This document shows, piece after piece, positions 8,114-14,895 of a DNA stretch of 48,074 nt. Origin of the DNA: Streptomyces yangpuensis (GTDB lineage Bacteria > Actinomycetota > Actinomycetes > Streptomycetales > Streptomycetaceae); assembly GCF_001005295.1 (NCBI RefSeq), contig NZ_LBMK01000005.1, positions 251,002 through 299,075 of the forward strand, in the 5' to 3' direction. Numbering within the stretch: the stretch's first letter is position 1; every line of letters starts with the position of its first letter. The notes below the pieces were generated by a model. The model had not been told where the DNA came from and made no database searches. It was given only the letters and a program-made list of their open reading frames with translations. The position numbers and the translations under genes are program-made.

Positions 8114-9463
8114 ATGACCGAAGTACACGATGCCCCGGCGGCGGACCCCGGGGCGCTCCGGGCGGCCGAGACGCGGCCGCCCCTGCGCCGCAGCAAGCGC
8201 GACAAGGTCCTCGCGGGTGTCTGCGGCGGCCTGGGCCGGTACTTCGACCTGGACCCGGTGGTCTTCCGGATCGTCCTGGGCGTCCTCGCGGTCACCGGGG
8301 GCGTCGGCCTCATCTTCTACGGCTTCGCGTGGCTGCTGCTGCCGCAGGAGGGCGAGGAGGAGAGCGAGGCGAAGAAGCTGCTGACGGGCCGGGTCGAAGG
8401 AGCGACGCTGGCGGCGGTGTTCACCGCCCTGGTGGGCTGCGCGCTGTTCCTGTCGATGCTGGACAACGGCGCCCTGGCGGTGTTCTCGGTCCTGGTCGTC
8501 CTGGCGCTCGGCGGGGCCTCCTACTGGTCGCAGCGGCGGCGGCAGGCCGCCGCACCCGAGACGGAGGCACCCGCCCCGGGCGGAGCCGCCCCACGGGCCG
8601 CGCACTCCCCGGCGGCCCCGCCGGAGACGAAGGCGCCGCCCGCGCCCGGTGCCCCGTCCTGGTGGCGGGACCCGCTGGTCAAGGACGGCACCACAGGCCC
8701 CGTGGGTTCGACGGGCTACCTGTGGGGGCCCGACGACGCCGCCGGCCCGGCACGGTCCGAGTCCGAGTCCGACGGCGGCACGAAGGCCGCCGTACGGCCG
8801 CCCGCGGCCGTACGGCGTACGGGTCGCGGCGGTATCGGCGGCCGGGTGTTCGTGCTGGCGCTCCTGGCCGGCGCCGTCGGTACGGCGGCGGAATGGGAGG
8901 GCGGCCCGCTGGGCGCGGCCCTGCAGACCGGGCTCGCCGCCGCCCTGGCCGTCTTCGGTCTCGGCCTCGCGGTCAGCTCGCTGCTGGGCCGCACCGGCTT
9001 CGGCACGGTCGTGCTGGCCGTGTTCACCTCCGTCCTGCTGGCGGGCGCCGCGGCGCTGCCGCGCGAGATCGGCACCGACTGGCGGGAGGTCGAGTGGCGG
9101 CCGGCCGCGGTGGCCGACGTACGGCCCGTGTACGAGGCGGGCACCGGGCTGGCCACCTTGGACCTGAGCCGCCTGGACGTGCCGAAGGGCACCAGCGTGA
9201 CCGTCGGCGCCTCCATCGAGGCGGGGCGTCTGAAGGTGCTCCTGCCGCGGGAGGTCACCGCCCGGGCGGACGTCACCGTCCGGCGCCTCGGCGACATCCA
9301 GCTGCCGGGCGACTACGCGGGCCGGATCGAGCGGGCCGGGCCCGGGCAGCAGAACCGGACGGCGACGTTCCCGCCGGCCGTCGGCACCGAGGCCGGCGGG
9401 ACGATCGAGCTGGACCTCAGTGCGGGTATCGGACAGGTGGAGGTGGCCCGTGCGGCGTCATGA
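8114..9463 (+). CDS. PspC-domain, LiaF-like membrane protein
   Basis: A 449-residue membrane protein. The N-terminus (about residues 25-85) is a PspC domain: RRSKRDKVLAGVCGGLGRYF, then a hydrophobic helix ending WLLLPQE. Two more hydrophobic helices lie near 95-140, then a Pro/Ala-rich linker, then hydrophobic helices at about 240-315. The C-terminal ~120 residues (VYEAGTGLATLDLS to GTIELDLSAGIGQVEV) are beta-rich and resemble the cell-wall-stress LiaF C-terminal domain. LiaF proteins restrain a histidine kinase until envelope damage; by analogy this one may control the divergent PspC kinase (inference). The gene overlaps the next small membrane protein by 14 bases. Confidence 0.85.
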   Translation: MTEVHDAPAADPGALRAAETRPPLRRSKRDKVLAGVCGGLGRYFDLDPVVFRIVLGVLAVTGGVGLIFYGFAWLLLPQEGEEESEAKKLLTGRVEGATLAAVFTALVGCALFLSMLDNGALAVFSVLVVLALGGASYWSQRRRQAAAPETEAPAPGGAAPRAAHSPAAPPETKAPPAPGAPSWWRDPLVKDGTTGPVGSTGYLWGPDDAAGPARSESESDGGTKAAVRPPAAVRRTGRGGIGGRVFVLALLAGAVGTAAEWEGGPLGAALQTGLAAALAVFGLGLAVSSLLGRTGFGTVVLAVFTSVLLAGAAALPREIGTDWREVEWRPAAVADVRPVYEAGTGLATLDLSRLDVPKGTSVTVGASIEAGRLKVLLPREVTARADVTVRRLGDIQLPGDYAGRIERAGPGQQNRTATFPPAVGTEAGGTIELDLSAGIGQVEVARAAS

Positions 9464-9674
9464 GTTCCAGCCGGGACGGCTGATCGCGGGGCTGGTCCTG
9501 CTGCTGGCGGGCGTGCTGTACCTGCTCGACAGCACCGGCGAGGCCGACCTGCCGTGGTTCGCGGTCATCCCGATGACCATGGGCGGTCTGTCGCTGGCCG
9601 CACTGGTGGGGCTGGTCACCTATGCCGTACGCCGGGACCGGCGCGACCGGATCTCCGAGTCCAGCGACAGGTAG
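9450..9674 (+). CDS. small two-helix membrane protein downstream of LiaF-like gene
   Basis: A 74-residue protein with two hydrophobic helices (about residues 9-22 and 32-54) and a basic C-terminal tail rich in Arg/Asp. I chose the GTG at 9450 because GGAGGTGG lies just upstream; an earlier in-frame GTG at 9420 has no such signal. It overlaps the stop of the LiaF-like gene by 14 bases and is therefore probably translationally coupled to it. Its 3' end overlaps the convergent DoxX gene by 55 bases. Function unknown; context suggests an accessory part of the envelope-stress module. Confidence 0.75.
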   Translation: MRRHEFQPGRLIAGLVLLLAGVLYLLDSTGEADLPWFAVIPMTMGGLSLAALVGLVTYAVRRDRRDRISESSDR

Positions 9675-10129
9675 GGCGCTCCGGCGAGGATCAGCGGGGT
9701 CCAGGCCAGCAGGTAGATCAGGTCGTTGCCGTAGTAGTAGGGGGACACCGCCCACGAGACCGTGAGCCACAGGCTGAGCGAGATCAGGGCCCCGCCCGCG
9801 GCCGCCACCCGCGACAGCAGGCCGGCCAGGGTGCCGAGGCCCACGAGGATCTCGGCGACGGCGAGGAACACGGCGAATCCCACGGGCGACTGCAGGGACA
9901 GGTCCACGAGGGCGGGGACCGCGGAGGTGTCGCGCACCCCGCGCATCAGGTCGCCGATGGAGCCGTCGCCGGAGGCGGAGAGGAACGCGGGATCGGTGAG
10001 CTTGTCCACACCCGCGTAGACGAAGGTCACGCCGAGGAACAGCCGCAGGGGCAGCAGGTGGTACCGGGCAGCCTGGTCACGCAGCCCGCGCGGTACGTCG
10101 GTCCGGGGAGGTGCTTCGGTTCTGGTCAC
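9620..10129 (-). CDS. DoxX-family membrane protein
   Basis: A 169-residue four-helix membrane protein of the DoxX type. The first helix LLPLRLFLGVTFVYAGVDKL carries the characteristic R-x-x-x-G-x-x-F/W pattern. Later segments around 80-100, 105-125 and 130-150 are hydrophobic; LVGLGTLAGLLSRVAA fits the family. DoxX proteins are linked with redox and thiosulfate/quinone-related roles in other organisms, but no specific role is evident here. The coding end overlaps the convergent small membrane gene by 55 bases, so both messages are antisense to each other at their 3' ends. Gap to the next upstream gene (10148) is 18 bases, indicating a shared transcript. Confidence 0.85.
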   Translation of the reverse strand: MTRTEAPPRTDVPRGLRDQAARYHLLPLRLFLGVTFVYAGVDKLTDPAFLSASGDGSIGDLMRGVRDTSAVPALVDLSLQSPVGFAVFLAVAEILVGLGTLAGLLSRVAAAGGALISLSLWLTVSWAVSPYYYGNDLIYLLAWTPLILAGAPYLSLDSEIRSRRSRRTA

Positions 10130-10147
10130 GCGACATGTCTACCCCGA

Positions 10148-11404
10148 TCACTCGGCCACGTCGATGGTGCAGCGGTTGGATTCCACTCCGGCGGCCGTGA
10201 CCACCTGGATCTCGATGCGCCCCGGTTCCACTTCCGCCGGGACCGGCACCGTCAGCACCGTGTCGGAGGGGTTGGTGAACCCGCCCGGCACCGGGACCAG
10301 CGGTACGTGCACGTGGACCGCCCCGATCCGCACCACCAGCCGGGCGAGCATCTCCGGGGTCTGCGCCCCGGGCGGCACGAAGCCCACACCGCGGATCTCG
10401 ATGTCGTCCCCGGTGCGGACGGCGGCGTCCAGGTCCCCGGGTTCGCGTCTGCGCACCACCGACAGCACGAGCGGGCGGCTGCCCTCCGCGTACTTCGCCG
10501 CCAGGTACACCGCGGCCGACAGGGCCATCAGCAGGGCCAGTGCCCAGGGCAGCTGCGGCAGCCGGTCGGGGAAGCGGGCGAGCGAGGCCGCCGCGTAGGC
10601 CAGTACGGCCGTCGAGACGAGCACGTACTGCGCGTCGGGGAAGCTCCCGCGGCCCGCGTCGTCCGTGAGCAGGTCCGCTCCGCGCGGCCGGTCGGCCGGC
10701 AGCTTCTGCAGCCGCTGGCTCATGATCCGTACGCAGACCACCCGGCGCACCAGTACCGCCACCCCGGAGGTCAGCACGACCACCGACAGCAGCGGCAGCG
10801 CCCGGTCCAGGGCGAGGCCCGCGTACAGCGCCTGCCGCTCCGGCCCGGGGGCCGACGCGGCCAGCCGCAGCGCGGGCAGCAGCGTCGCGAACGACGTCAG
10901 CACCACCCAGGCGCTGGGCACCGCCTTCGAGGTGGACAGCCGGTTGTCCTCACCGACCAGCGGGGCCAGCAGCCCGCCGCGCAGCGACTGGGCGCGGGCC
11001 GCGACCGTCAGCAGCCCGGCCAGCAGGAGGGCGGCGAGGAGTCCGGCGGTGCGGGCCGTGGACCAGCCGGTGCCGAGCGCGGCGGCCACCTGGACCAGCA
11101 GGAGGACACCGGCGGCGATCCACACGGCGAGGACGGCCCGCCGGGAGAACACGTACAGCCAGGAGTTGCCGGCCTCCCGGCCGCGGTCGGCGACGTTGCG
11201 GGCCGACAGGGCCAGCTCGTCGGAGACCCACTGCCGGGAGGCGCCGAGGGAGTGGGCGACGGCGGCCGGCACGCCCTGCCCGGCGGCGAACTCGTCGCGC
11301 TTCTCCAGGAACGCGGCGACCGCTCGGCGGTGCCCTTCCCGTGCGCACTCCTCGCAGGCGCAGGCAGTGGTATGGGTGCCGCGGGACATCTCTTGGACAG
11401 CCAC
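10148..11404 (-). CDS. membrane protein of unknown function with N-terminal Cys cluster and C-terminal Ig-like domain
   Basis: A 418-residue protein that I do not recognise. Seen: an N-terminal TTACACEECAREGH cluster that could bind a metal or form disulfides; a helical segment (LGASRQWVSDELALSAR); two hydrophobic helices at about 90-110 and 117-137; two to four more between about 160 and 320; and a C-terminal beta-rich part from about residue 330 (DDIEIRGVGFVPPG ... RIEIQVVTAAGVESN) with the look of an IPT/TIG immunoglobulin-like domain. Start may be the first Met or Met6 (MSRGTHT). It sits 18 bases upstream of the DoxX gene on the same strand. No function is assigned. Confidence 0.72.
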   Translation of the reverse strand: MAVQEMSRGTHTTACACEECAREGHRRAVAAFLEKRDEFAAGQGVPAAVAHSLGASRQWVSDELALSARNVADRGREAGNSWLYVFSRRAVLAVWIAAGVLLLVQVAAALGTGWSTARTAGLLAALLLAGLLTVAARAQSLRGGLLAPLVGEDNRLSTSKAVPSAWVVLTSFATLLPALRLAASAPGPERQALYAGLALDRALPLLSVVVLTSGVAVLVRRVVCVRIMSQRLQKLPADRPRGADLLTDDAGRGSFPDAQYVLVSTAVLAYAAASLARFPDRLPQLPWALALLMALSAAVYLAAKYAEGSRPLVLSVVRRREPGDLDAAVRTGDDIEIRGVGFVPPGAQTPEMLARLVVRIGAVHVHVPLVPVPGGFTNPSDTVLTVPVPAEVEPGRIEIQVVTAAGVESNRCTIDVAE

Positions 11405-11506
11405 GTACGTGCCGCCTCTCTGAACTACGGGGCAATGCCAGCGAATTGTGCACCACTGCGGCAGTGCTCCGGATTGCGCACGATGTCAGAGCAGGTGATT
11501 AACGGT

Positions 11507-12313
11507 TCATGATGTTGACGCCAGGTCCCCGGCCGTCATGTCCGCGACCGTCTGCCACAGCGGCTGGTAGCTCACCCAGGCGGCGAGGTCCCCGCCGAAC
11601 CGCTCGCGGGTGGCGACGGCGCTGTGGTGGTCGATGAGCACCGGCTTTCCGGCGGCCCGCGCGATCAGCTGCACCTGCGCCGCCCGTTCCGCCGCGACGA
11701 ACCACCAGGCGGCGGCGTCCACGGAGCCGCCGACCGTCAGCAGCCCGTGGTTGCGCAGGACGAGCGCCTTGTACGGGCCGAGCGCCCGGCCGATCCGCGC
11801 GCCGTCGTCCGTGCCCGCGTACTCGTCGAGGAGCGCGTGGTCCTCGTAGAAGGCACAGGCCTCGTGGGTGACAGGGGCGAGGAGTTCCCCCAGGGCCGCG
11901 AGGGCCCGGCCGTACGGGGCCTGCACGCGGACGACGGCCACCGCCTCGGGGCGCGTCCGGTGCACGGCGGCGTGCACGGCGAAGGCCAGCTGGTTGACCC
12001 GCCGCTCCCCCTGGACCACCCGCCCGTCCCCGTCGACGAGCAGCAGGTCCTCGGGGCCGAGGGCGGCGAAGGCGCGGCCGAAGGGGTTCACCCAGTAGCA
12101 GTCGTCGAACTCCGGATCCCGCGCGGTGACGTGTCCGGCGACCCCGTCCTCGTACCCGAGGCGTGCGAACAGCCGCAGCGTGCCCGCGAGCCGCTCCTTG
12201 CGGTGCGCGCGTTCCTCGGCCGGGTCGGTGTGCACGGGCGGCATCTCGAACGCCAGCCGGTCCACCGGCACCGGGCCGGGCCGCGTGCCCGGCGTCCGCG
12301 TCTCCTCGGACAT
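11507..12313 (-). CDS. class II aldolase/adducin-family protein with altered zinc site
   Basis: A 268-residue protein of the class II aldolase/adducin fold. The family pattern is clear in GYEDGVAGHVTARDPEFDD, WVNPFGRAF, RRVNQLAFAVHAAVH and VLRNHGLLTVGGSVDAAAWW. However, the usual His-x-His zinc pair (in a VVHTHSPY-like context) reads VVRVQAPYG, that is Arg129 and Gln131; only the third ligand, His189 in RNHG, remains. Classical retro-aldol chemistry therefore looks unlikely unless another metal site exists. I placed the start at ATG 12313; the upstream extension is an Arg-rich run in a repetitive region. The gene is alone on its strand, with guaA upstream behind a terminator. Confidence 0.85.
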   Translation of the reverse strand: MSEETRTPGTRPGPVPVDRLAFEMPPVHTDPAEERAHRKERLAGTLRLFARLGYEDGVAGHVTARDPEFDDCYWVNPFGRAFAALGPEDLLLVDGDGRVVQGERRVNQLAFAVHAAVHRTRPEAVAVVRVQAPYGRALAALGELLAPVTHEACAFYEDHALLDEYAGTDDGARIGRALGPYKALVLRNHGLLTVGGSVDAAAWWFVAAERAAQVQLIARAAGKPVLIDHHSAVATRERFGGDLAAWVSYQPLWQTVADMTAGDLASTS

Positions 12314-12422
12314 CGCCCGCCCTCCGTCGGTCCGTCTGCGCCGCCGGTCCGTCTCCCGCCGCCGTCGGCGCAAGGTACTGGCCCGCGCGCGAGGAGAACA
12401 GAGCCGCGCACCGGCGAAACGG

Positions 12423-12465
12423 CGACGGCGCCGCCGCCCAGCCTGGCTGAGCGGCGGCGCCGTCG
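12423..12465 (-). terminator. guaA terminator
   Basis: A 15-bp perfect inverted repeat (arms 12423-12437 and 12451-12465, CGACGGCGCCGCCGC and complement) lies just past the guaA stop codon, with a 13-base loop. It separates guaA from the aldolase-like gene. Confidence 0.8.
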
Positions 12466-12481
12466 TGCGGGGCGGGGCCCC

Positions 12482-14068
12482 TTACTCCCACTCGATGGTG
12501 CCCGGGGGCTTGCTCGTGCAGTCCAGGACCACACGGTTCACCTCCGGCACCTCGTTGGTGATGCGGGTGGAGATCCGGGCGAGCACCTCGTACGGCATGC
12601 GCGTCCAGTCGGCGGTCATCGCGTCCTCGGAGGAGACGGGGCGCAGCACGATCGGGTGACCGTAGGTGCGGCCGTCGCCCTGGACGCCGACGCTGCGGAC
12701 GTCCGCGAGCAGGACGACCGGGCACTGCCAGATCTCGCGGTCCAGGCCGGCCGCGCTGAGCTCGTGGCGGGCGATGGCGTCGGCCTCGCGCAGCAGGTCC
12801 AGGCGCTCCTTGGTGACCTCGCCGACGATGCGGATGCCGAGGCCGGGGCCGGGGAAGGGCTGGCGCTGGACGATCTCGTCGGGCAGGCCGAGCTCCTGGC
12901 CGACCATGCGGACCTCGTCCTTGAACAGCTGGCGCAGCGGCTCGACGAGCTCGAACTCGATGTCGTCGGGGAGGCCGCCCACGTTGTGGTGCGACTTGAT
13001 GTTCGCGGTGCCGGTGCCGCCGCCGGACTCGACGACGTCCGGGTAGAGGGTGCCCTGCACGAGGAAGGCGACCGCGGGGCCGTCCTCCTGGAGGATCTCC
13101 AGCTGGGCCTGCTCGAAGACGCGGATGAACTCGCGGCCGATGATCTTCCGCTTGGTCTCCGGGTCGGAGACGCCGACGAGCGCGTTCAGGAAGCGCTCCT
13201 GCGCGTCGACGACCTTCAGCTGCACGCCGGTGGCGGCGACGAAGTCCTTCTCGACCTGCTCGGTCTCGCCCTTGCGCATCAGGCCGTGGTCGACGTAGAC
13301 GCAGGTCAGCTGGGAGCCGATGGCCTTCTGCACGAGGGCCGCGGCGACCGCGGAGTCCACGCCGCCGGACAGGCCGCAGATGGCGCGCTTGTCGCCGACC
13401 TGCGCGCGGATGGCCGCGACCTGCTCCTCGACGATGTTGCCGGTGGTCCAGGTGGGGGCCAGGCCGGCGCCGCGGTAGAGGAAGTGCTCCAGGATCTGCT
13501 GGCCGTGCGTGGAGTGCATCACCTCGGGGTGGTACTGCACGCCGTACAGCTTCTTCTCGTCGTTCTCGAAGGCCGCCACGGGGACGACGTTCGTCGAGGC
13601 GGTGACGGTGAAGCCCTCGGGGGCGGCGGAGCAGGCGTCGCCGTGCGACATCCACACCGACTGGTTCTCCGGGGTGCCCTCGAAGAGGGTGGAGCCGGCC
13701 TTGGAGACGTGCAGCTGGGTACGGCCGTACTCGCGGGCGCCGGTGTTGTCGACGGTGCCGCCGAGCGTGGTCGCCATCAGCTGGAAGCCGTAGCACATGC
13801 CGAAGACGGGGACCCCGGCCTCGAACAGGGCGCGGTCGAGCTGCGGGGCGCCCTCCTCGTAGACGGAGGACGGACCGCCGGAGAGGATGATCGCCTTGGG
13901 GTTCTTGGCCAGCATCTCGTCGACGGGCATCGAGCTCGGCACGATCTCGCTGTAGACCCGTGCCTCGCGGACGCGGCGGGCGATGAGCTGGGCGTACTGG
14001 GCGCCGAAGTCGACGACGAGAACCGTGTCCGGGGCGCTGTCGTGGGCGGCGGAGGGTGCTTCTGGCAC
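12482..14068 (-). CDS. guaA: GMP synthase (glutamine-hydrolysing)
   Basis: A 528-residue enzyme converting XMP, ATP and glutamine to GMP. The N-terminal glutaminase (about residues 15-205) has nucleophile Cys92 in FGMCYGFQLM and the His-x-Glu of YHPEVMHS. The ATP-pyrophosphatase part has the PP-loop SGGVDSAVAAAL and the C-terminal dimerisation domain ends PPGTIEWE as in all GuaA. I chose the GTG at 14068, preceded by GGAAGG at 7 bases spacing; the open frame extends 60 codons upstream across the promoter region. A minus-strand -10-like TAGAAT (14112-14107) lies about 40 bases upstream. It is divergent from the chorismate mutase attenuator region. It works with GuaB at 32643. Confidence 0.97.
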   Translation of the reverse strand: MPEAPSAAHDSAPDTVLVVDFGAQYAQLIARRVREARVYSEIVPSSMPVDEMLAKNPKAIILSGGPSSVYEEGAPQLDRALFEAGVPVFGMCYGFQLMATTLGGTVDNTGAREYGRTQLHVSKAGSTLFEGTPENQSVWMSHGDACSAAPEGFTVTASTNVVPVAAFENDEKKLYGVQYHPEVMHSTHGQQILEHFLYRGAGLAPTWTTGNIVEEQVAAIRAQVGDKRAICGLSGGVDSAVAAALVQKAIGSQLTCVYVDHGLMRKGETEQVEKDFVAATGVQLKVVDAQERFLNALVGVSDPETKRKIIGREFIRVFEQAQLEILQEDGPAVAFLVQGTLYPDVVESGGGTGTANIKSHHNVGGLPDDIEFELVEPLRQLFKDEVRMVGQELGLPDEIVQRQPFPGPGLGIRIVGEVTKERLDLLREADAIARHELSAAGLDREIWQCPVVLLADVRSVGVQGDGRTYGHPIVLRPVSSEDAMTADWTRMPYEVLARISTRITNEVPEVNRVVLDCTSKPPGTIEWE

Positions 14069-14155
14069 GGGGCGGCCTTCCGGCGGAAGAGGTGGCTGTT
14101 TTGTCGATTCTAACGGGGGAGACCGGGGCCCCTTCGTCTCACCATCCGAAGCGGC

Positions 14156-14185
14156 TTGGCACGCGCGGGCAGGGAGGGACATAAT
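14156..14185 (+). promoter_or_regulatory. vegetative promoter for leaderless chorismate-mutase transcript
   Basis: TTGGCA at 14156-14161 and CATAAT at 14180-14185 with an 18-base spacer form a good principal-sigma promoter. A start site about seven bases after the -10 would fall at 14192, exactly on the GTG of the leader peptide, predicting a leaderless mRNA. Seen in sequence; start site is inferred. Confidence 0.65.
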
Positions 14186-14191
14186 CCTTCC

Positions 14192-14260
14192 GTGCGCAAG
14201 CAGCTGAGCTTCCTCTTTACCTATGGCACCGGCCGGTCCGGTCGCCATGGGTCATCGTGA
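14192..14260 (+). CDS. putative Phe/Tyr-rich leader peptide of chorismate mutase attenuator
   Basis: A 22-codon frame starting GTG and ending TGA. The product begins MRKQLSFLFTYGTG, so two Phe and one Tyr codons fall within five positions (14210-14224). One Phe codon is TTT and the Tyr codon is TAT, both rare in such GC-rich genomes, as expected for a stalling sequence. It is followed 27 bases later by a strong hairpin and then by chorismate mutase, the branch-point enzyme of Phe and Tyr synthesis. The proposed mechanism is transcription attenuation by ribosome stalling when charged tRNA-Phe/Tyr is scarce. The peptide and its role are inference from layout; too short for statistical coding support. 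Confidence 0.6.
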   Translation: MRKQLSFLFTYGTGRSGRHGSS

Positions 14261-14287
14261 TGCTCGCCTGAGCCGCTGACTTCCCAG

Positions 14288-14317
14288 AGCGCCCCGGTCC
14301 GACAGGACCGGGGCGCT
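14288..14317 (+). terminator. attenuator terminator ahead of chorismate mutase
   Basis: Arms 14288-14300 and 14305-14317 form a perfect 13-bp stem (AGCGCCCCGGTCC with GGACCGGGGCGCT) closed by GACA. The 7-mer CCGGTCC in its 5' arm also occurs in the leader frame at 14233-14239 and could pair alternatively with GGACCGG at 14305-14311, giving mutually exclusive structures. It lies 46 bases before the chorismate mutase start. Confidence 0.7.
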
Positions 14318-14363
14318 CCGCGCTTTCCGGACCTGCGGGCCCCACCCGACAGGAGAGAAGACC

Positions 14364-14627
14364 ATGACCACGATCGCCACCGCCCCCGAGCAGCTGATCG
14401 CCGAGTCCCGGAGCCGCATCGACGCCATCGACGACCGCATCATCGGCCTGATCCAGGAGCGGATGGCCGTCTCGACGGTCATCCAGGACGCCCGGATCGC
14501 CTCCGGCGGGCGCCGGGTGCACCTCTCCCGCGAGATGGAGGTGCTGTCCCATTGGAGCGACGCCCTGGGCAAGCCCGGCACCGCCCTCGCGATGACCCTG
14601 CTGGAGCTGTGCCGGGGCCGGGTGTGA
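14364..14627 (+). CDS. monofunctional chorismate mutase (AroQ class)
   Basis: An 87-residue all-helical AroQ-type chorismate mutase, converting chorismate to prephenate for Phe and Tyr synthesis. Family residues seen: the first-helix Arg in SRSRIDAIDDRIIGLIQERM, a second helix AVSTVIQDARI, then the polar stretch SREMEVLSHWSDALGKPG and a C-terminal helix ending ELCRGRV. The length fits stand-alone actinobacterial enzymes. The start ATG at 14364 is preceded by CAGGAGAGAAG, a strong Shine-Dalgarno. Upstream lies a candidate leader peptide and terminator, suggesting attenuation. It is divergent from guaA, an arrangement I recall from other Streptomyces. No prephenate dehydratase is fused or adjacent. 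Confidence 0.93.
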   Translation: MTTIATAPEQLIAESRSRIDAIDDRIIGLIQERMAVSTVIQDARIASGGRRVHLSREMEVLSHWSDALGKPGTALAMTLLELCRGRV

Positions 14628-14676
14628 CGGCTGTTCGTCACCCGTCCGGAGCGTGACCGCCCCCGGGAGGCTTCGT

Positions 14677-14824
14677 TGGTGAGGTTGTCCGCGTCAGCCA
14701 GCCGCGGAACCGCAACACCACGCGTGGCTCCGCAGGAGCGATGAGACGTACGCCCCGTGGTGCGTGCGTCGTGGGACCTCGCTCCCGCGCGTGACCGGAC
14801 GGCAGGGGACAGCAGCCCGGTCAC
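14677..14824 (+). ncRNA. candidate structured RNA between chorismate mutase and wall-protein gene
   Basis: Four consecutive stems are visible: 14677-14720 (TGGTG/CACCA, GGTT/AACC and CCGCG/CGCGG nested, loop TCAGCCAGC); 14727-14739 (GCTCC/GGAGC); 14745-14770 (GACGTACGC with GCGTGCGTC, 9 bp including one G-U on the plus strand); 14791-14824 (GTGACCGG with CCGGTCAC). A 15-bp terminator follows. It could be a small RNA or a structured 3' UTR of either convergent gene. I could not match it to any riboswitch or RNA family I know; strand is a guess. Confidence 0.35.
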
Positions 14825-14834
14825 CCCGTGAAGG

Positions 14835-14868
14835 ACGGCCGGCCCGGGGGACGCCCCGGGCCGGCCGT
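14835..14868. terminator. bidirectional terminator
   Basis: A perfect 15-bp stem (arms 14835-14849 and 14854-14868) with a four-base loop, followed by TCTGTGTG on the plus strand. It stands between the convergent chorismate mutase and wall-protein genes and can serve both. Confidence 0.85.
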
Positions 14869-14895
14869 TCTGTGTGCGCGTACGCGGTCGCGCGG

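Noticed and set aside
9554..11512. 652-codon plus-strand open frame
   Set aside because: Shadow of the DoxX and membrane-protein genes; the translation is His/Arg/Gln-rich with no domain.
11624..14113. 829-codon plus-strand open frame across the aldolase and guaA
   Set aside because: Antisense shadow of guaA and the aldolase-like gene; low-complexity translation without motif.
14677..14824. c-di-AMP riboswitch, cobalamin riboswitch, 6S, 6C, SRP or RNase P RNA in the chorismate mutase downstream gap
   Set aside because: None of the conserved boxes that I know for these RNAs is visible; it remains an unassigned structure.
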